Shown: positions 6,609 through 9,486 of the stretch, in pieces
Layout of the letters: each line of letters opens with the position of its first letter
Numbering within the stretch: position 1 is the stretch's first letter
DNA from: Candidatus Poseidoniaceae archaeon
Lineage (GTDB): Archaea > Thermoplasmatota > Poseidoniia > Poseidoniales > Poseidoniaceae
DNA: 9,486 nucleotides
Assembly: GCA_022451765.1 (NCBI GenBank)
Contig: JAKUNY010000054.1
Span: 1-9,486 of the forward strand
Reading direction: 5' to 3'
Notes under the pieces: model-generated
What the model saw: the letters and a program-made list of their open reading frames with translations, nothing else
What the model was told of the DNA's origin: nothing
The model's database searches: none
Translations under genes and position numbers: made by a program

Positions 6609-7203
6609 TGAAGTTCCGAGTGTAGCGAAACTTCCAACAAAATGGGGACAGTTCGATATTCACGTCTATCATGAGGAATCGACCGGACTCGATCATGTTG
6701 CATTGATGCTTGGTTCAATGGTTGGACCCGATCCTGTGCTTGTGCGAGTCCACTCTGAATGTCTGACTGGAGATGCTTTTTCCTCACTGCGTTGCGACTG
6801 TGGTCCACAACTTGATGCTGCCCTGAAAGCCATTGTCGAAAACGGCTGGGGGTGCCTACTCTACCTACGTCAAGAAGGTCGGGGCATTGGCTTGCATGCA
6901 AAAATTCAGGCTTACCATCTTCAAGACAAGGGAGCAGATACACTCGATGCGAATCTCATACTCGGCCATCCTGCCGACGGTCGAGATTACCAAATTGCAG
7001 CGACGATGTTGAATGACTTGGGAATCAACAATCTTGCACTCCTAACAAACAACCCTGATAAAGTGAAGCAATTAGAACAACACGGCATTGTTGTTTCAAA
7101 GACCGTTCCATTAATTGCAGGCGTAGGTGAGGATAATTTACAATATCTGCAAACGAAGGTCGAACGGATGGGTCACACCATTGATTCGACCGAGTTGAAA
7201 TGA
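6601..7203 (+). CDS. ribA: GTP cyclohydrolase II (first step of riboflavin synthesis)
   Basis: The enzyme opens GTP to 2,5-diamino-6-ribosylamino-4(3H)-pyrimidinone 5'-phosphate, releasing formate and pyrophosphate, the entry to riboflavin and flavin cofactors. The 200 residues match the bacterial single-domain RibA in length (196 in E. coli) and almost in numbering. Zinc ligands Cys54, Cys65 and Cys67 lie in HSECLTGDAFSSLRCDCG. The GTP-binding stretch is LRQEGRGIGL (89-98). Tyr105, Asp126 and Arg128 (ADGRDY) match the catalytic residues, and LLTNNPDK follows near 147-154. There is no fused DHBP synthase (RibB) domain. Many archaea use the unrelated GTP cyclohydrolase III, so a bacterial-type RibA points to past gene transfer if the host is archaeal. 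It overlaps the TusA-like gene by eight bases, and its stop is one base from the 3' end of the opposing tRNA-His gene. Confidence 0.95.
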   Translation: MRDEVPSVAKLPTKWGQFDIHVYHEESTGLDHVALMLGSMVGPDPVLVRVHSECLTGDAFSSLRCDCGPQLDAALKAIVENGWGCLLYLRQEGRGIGLHAKIQAYHLQDKGADTLDANLILGHPADGRDYQIAATMLNDLGINNLALLTNNPDKVKQLEQHGIVVSKTVPLIAGVGEDNLQYLQTKVERMGHTIDSTELK

Positions 7204-7204
7204 G

Positions 7205-7280
7205 TGGGGCCGTGGCCGGGAATTGAACCCGGGCTGGCAGAACCACAATCTGCCGTGCTAACCCCTACACCACCACAGCC
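7205..7280 (-). tRNA. tRNA-His (anticodon GTG), with encoded G-1 and CCA
   Basis: Read on the minus strand the gene folds as a full cloverleaf. The acceptor stem GCTGTGG/CCACGGC has one G-T pair. The D arm is GTG/CAC. The anticodon stem GCAGA/TCTGC encloses TTGTGGT with anticodon GTG. The T arm CCGGG/CCCGG encloses TTCAATT. An extra G at -1 (7280) faces C73 (7208), the identity element of histidine tRNA, and CCA is encoded (7205-7207). The D-loop and T-loop sequences look archaeal rather than bacterial (inference). The 3' end is one base from the ribA stop on the other strand, leaving no room for a terminator between them. Confidence 0.96.
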
Positions 7281-7305
7281 ATGGGGAGTTGTCCGTCAGA
7301 AGCGT

Positions 7306-7313
7306 GGTATTTC
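7306..7313 (-). promoter_or_regulatory. Possible TATA-like element for tRNA-His
   Basis: GAAATACC on the minus strand is centred about 29 bases before the tRNA 5' end, near the distance expected of an archaeal box A for a start site just upstream of G-1. The match to the TATA consensus is weak. The same short interval (7281-7351) also has to hold the promoter of the divergent secreted-protein gene. Confidence 0.25.
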
Positions 7314-7351
7314 AACAATACGTCGTCCTATCAAGAAACCCGTTGTTTGAA

Positions 7352-9486
7352 ATGCTACCACCTAATCCAACGTACATGCGACGAAAGTGGAATGCTACCT
7401 TCTTGTTTTTTGTCCTGGGTTTTGCACTTGCATCACCTCTTTTTTCAACAGCAACAGCACGTTCGGTTCATGAGACAATGCCTGTTGATTTGTTTCCTCA
7501 AGGTGATTTGACAGATGCATCGCTGTGGTCCGTCGGAGCAACAACCTCCTTTACATCACAGCCTGCGAGTTACACGGATTCAATGGTTGCGGATCAACGA
7601 ATAACAATGGTGCATCAACGTCCACAAAATACGGATACGATGTCTTATTGGGGCTTGACGAGTCCTTCTGATTCTGACAATGTGGTTGGGGCGCCCGATG
7701 GATTGTTCATGTGGTCGACTGGACCGGTTATGAGTGTTCAGGATTTTGATGTCACAGCATCAACGCAGTACGTCATTACCGGTGTGAGTGTTGTGCTGGC
7801 ATTCAAAATTACAGATGCTTTGAACATCGATTCTGTTCGACTCTCATTGGATTGGTCCAATGGTTCTGAAATCCTGCGTACGTGGTCGAATACTGGATCT
7901 GCTGTGGATTACATCAATGGCTCACACTACAGCTTTGAAATTTCGTCAGTGGACACATGGACGTGGTCGATGCTTTCCAACGCGAAGTTCACCATGGATT
8001 ATGTTTCAGTCGGTCAAACAGATGATGCTCGCTTGGAGTTGGATGCCATTGGAATTGAAGTTACCATGGAAACACCTTGGTACGGTGGTGAAGTTGCCCA
8101 AGCAACATCGACTGCAACGGGTTACGATTTACCGATGGTTGACCTTGACCTAAGCGTTGGTGATTACAACGGAATGTCGTTGTCCGTTTGTGGTCTGGAA
8201 TCCAACGATGGACAAACAATAGGAACATGGACAAGTGAAGCCATTGCTGTGCCTGCAGAGCAAGCCTTTGGTCGAATTCACTACGTCGTGAATGAAACCG
8301 GTACAGAAGGAAATGTGAGTGTTCAATATGCAACCTCGACAGATGGTATTGCATTCAGTTCTTACACCATGTTTGCCGGTGATGTTTTGCCTGATGTTGG
8401 CTATGTCAAAGTAAGGAATTCAACCGACATTGCCTGTGTTGTGTCCGTTCATATTGACATAAACGATCCAGTGATTCTCGTTGCAGGTCGGATTTACGGT
8501 GATGCTTTTGGAATCAATGCGACGCTTTCTCGCTGGACCATATCCGTGAATGACATCACGGTGGCGAACCTTCCAGTGGCTTTGGGTCAATTTTCACATG
8601 AAATTCCGATCGGTCACACCTTGATTTCTGAAAACACCAACATCGAGGTTGTTATCAAAACGTGGTTTACGTGGGATTCAGATGGAAGTTCGAGCACAAC
8701 TGCTATGGAAATAAATTCTATAGAAATTGCTGGTGGATACGATATTCTCTATGATGAAGATCCGGTTTGTCAATTGGTTGGAGACCAATACCTCTCCGAA
8801 GACGGTGGAGGTTTGTTTGTACCCCTTCTCACTCGATGCACAGACGATCGTGGACTTGCGGAGGACCTTGTTGTCAGTTTTGTGAATTCAGAACCCGACA
8901 TTGTTGATGTTTCACTCGATCAAGGTGAAGTTCGGATTTCTCTCCAATCTGAGCAGTCTGGAACCTCTCAAGTCACCATGACCGTTTCTGATGCTGCTGG
9001 AAATTCATACTCAGAGATTTTCAATGTATTTGTTGAATCCGTTGATGATGAACCAATGCTGAATGAATTCCCTGCGTTGGTACAAGTCGAGCACGCACTC
9101 GAAACAACGATTCCATTTGCTTGGTCGGACGTCGATAGCTCATTCACTGCAATGACGATGAGCGCAAACCGTTCATGGGTGACAATGGACTTGGATTCGG
9201 AAACGTTGACACTTACTGCCCCAACGCCGGGATACACATCCGTTCTTTTGAGCCTCTGCGATTCAACCTCCTGCAATGAACGTGTTCTCGATCTTCATGT
9301 TGTTTCCTTACCTGCCCTTGAGATTACTGATGTTGTTGTCGGAGACGATTCAAGCGGGGTCTTCATCGAATCGGAATCTGCGGAGAATGGGCAGTTCCTG
9401 AAAGCCCGTGTTTACCTCGCAAATTATGGGTATGCAAATGCCGAGATGGCGACCATTCGTTGTACGGTGAACGGTCAGTCTGCAGA
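7352..9486 (+). CDS. Large secreted multidomain beta-sandwich protein with Ig-like and CARDB-like modules (partial, C-terminus beyond the right edge)
   Basis: The frame is open from 7352 to the edge, more than 700 residues. ATGs at 7352 and 7376 are in frame. From 7376 the N-terminus MRRKWNATFLFFVLGFALA is a textbook signal peptide, with likely cleavage near the ATA-R at about residue 28; there is no SD. Numbered from 7376, about 30-220 is Trp- and Ser-rich beta structure. About 230-450 holds further sandwich modules, including GTWTSEAIAVPAEQAFGRIH. About 460-565 is an Ig/cadherin-like module ending in VSDAAGNSYSEIFNVFV and VDDEP. A second module follows to about 645. The last visible part (LEITDVVVGDDSSG, then GQFLKARVYLANYGYANAEM) resembles a CARDB domain. 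Sequons (N-x-S/T) and acidic residues fit a glycosylated marine surface protein. Function is unknown; adhesion or a surface-layer role is inference. Whether it ends in a sortase signal cannot be seen. Confidence 0.87.
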   Translation, partial: MLPPNPTYMRRKWNATFLFFVLGFALASPLFSTATARSVHETMPVDLFPQGDLTDASLWSVGATTSFTSQPASYTDSMVADQRITMVHQRPQNTDTMSYWGLTSPSDSDNVVGAPDGLFMWSTGPVMSVQDFDVTASTQYVITGVSVVLAFKITDALNIDSVRLSLDWSNGSEILRTWSNTGSAVDYINGSHYSFEISSVDTWTWSMLSNAKFTMDYVSVGQTDDARLELDAIGIEVTMETPWYGGEVAQATSTATGYDLPMVDLDLSVGDYNGMSLSVCGLESNDGQTIGTWTSEAIAVPAEQAFGRIHYVVNETGTEGNVSVQYATSTDGIAFSSYTMFAGDVLPDVGYVKVRNSTDIACVVSVHIDINDPVILVAGRIYGDAFGINATLSRWTISVNDITVANLPVALGQFSHEIPIGHTLISENTNIEVVIKTWFTWDSDGSSSTTAMEINSIEIAGGYDILYDEDPVCQLVGDQYLSEDGGGLFVPLLTRCTDDRGLAEDLVVSFVNSEPDIVDVSLDQGEVRISLQSEQSGTSQVTMTVSDAAGNSYSEIFNVFVESVDDEPMLNEFPALVQVEHALETTIPFAWSDVDSSFTAMTMSANRSWVTMDLDSETLTLTAPTPGYTSVLLSLCDSTSCNERVLDLHVVSLPALEITDVVVGDDSSGVFIESESAENGQFLKARVYLANYGYANAEMATIRCTVNGQSA

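Noticed and set aside
7860..8153. 97-codon plus-strand ORF in a second frame of the right-hand secreted protein
   Set aside because: The main frame is open across this region and has coherent secreted-protein composition; the second frame does not.
1..9486. CRISPR arrays, insertion sequences, attachment sites
   Set aside because: No regularly spaced repeats, transposase motifs or terminal inverted repeats were seen anywhere in the window.

Overview
The window looks like a piece of a marine planktonic archaeal genome, most likely Marine Group II Euryarchaeota (Candidatus Poseidoniales). This is inference. The clues are an archaeal-looking tRNA-His with an encoded G-1, an exosortase/archaeosortase-family membrane peptidase, very large secreted beta-sandwich proteins, Shine-Dalgarno (SD) sites of the GAGGTGA type on some genes and none on others, mid-range GC, and bacterial-type RibA and TusA as seen in that lineage. 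No gene here is a decisive taxonomic marker.

Layout, left to right. Positions 1-2191 (minus): a secreted protein with a six-bladed kelch propeller followed by beta-sandwich modules, cut by the left edge. Positions 2259-3494 (plus): a HEAT-repeat protein starting divergently from it. Positions 3545-3748 (plus): a small basic helical protein. Positions 3807-5209 (plus): a DEAD-box RNA helicase with a DbpA-like RNA-binding tail, whose reading frame breaks at a GGGAAAA heptamer. Positions 5210-6265 (minus): the exosortase/archaeosortase-like protein, convergent with the helicase with no base between the two stop codons. Positions 6360-6608 and 6601-7203 (plus): a TusA-like sulfurtransferase overlapping GTP cyclohydrolase II (ribA). 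Positions 7205-7280 (minus): tRNA-His(GTG). Positions 7352 or 7376 to the right edge (plus): a large secreted multidomain protein, cut by the window.

The genes fall into three themes. RNA metabolism is represented by the helicase, perhaps with the HEAT and small-protein genes upstream. Cofactor and sulfur chemistry is represented by the TusA-ribA pair, which is probably translationally coupled. The cell surface is represented by two secreted proteins and a sortase-like enzyme; the C-termini that would show a sorting signal lie outside the window.

The most interesting details are the possible regulatory RNA in front of the helicase start, where two hairpins compete and one covers part of the SD, and the -1 frame break at a canonical slippery heptamer in the same gene. 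A sequencing error is a serious alternative for the second. The packing is very tight: the longest non-coding stretch is under 100 bases, so no region over 300 bases lacks a gene.
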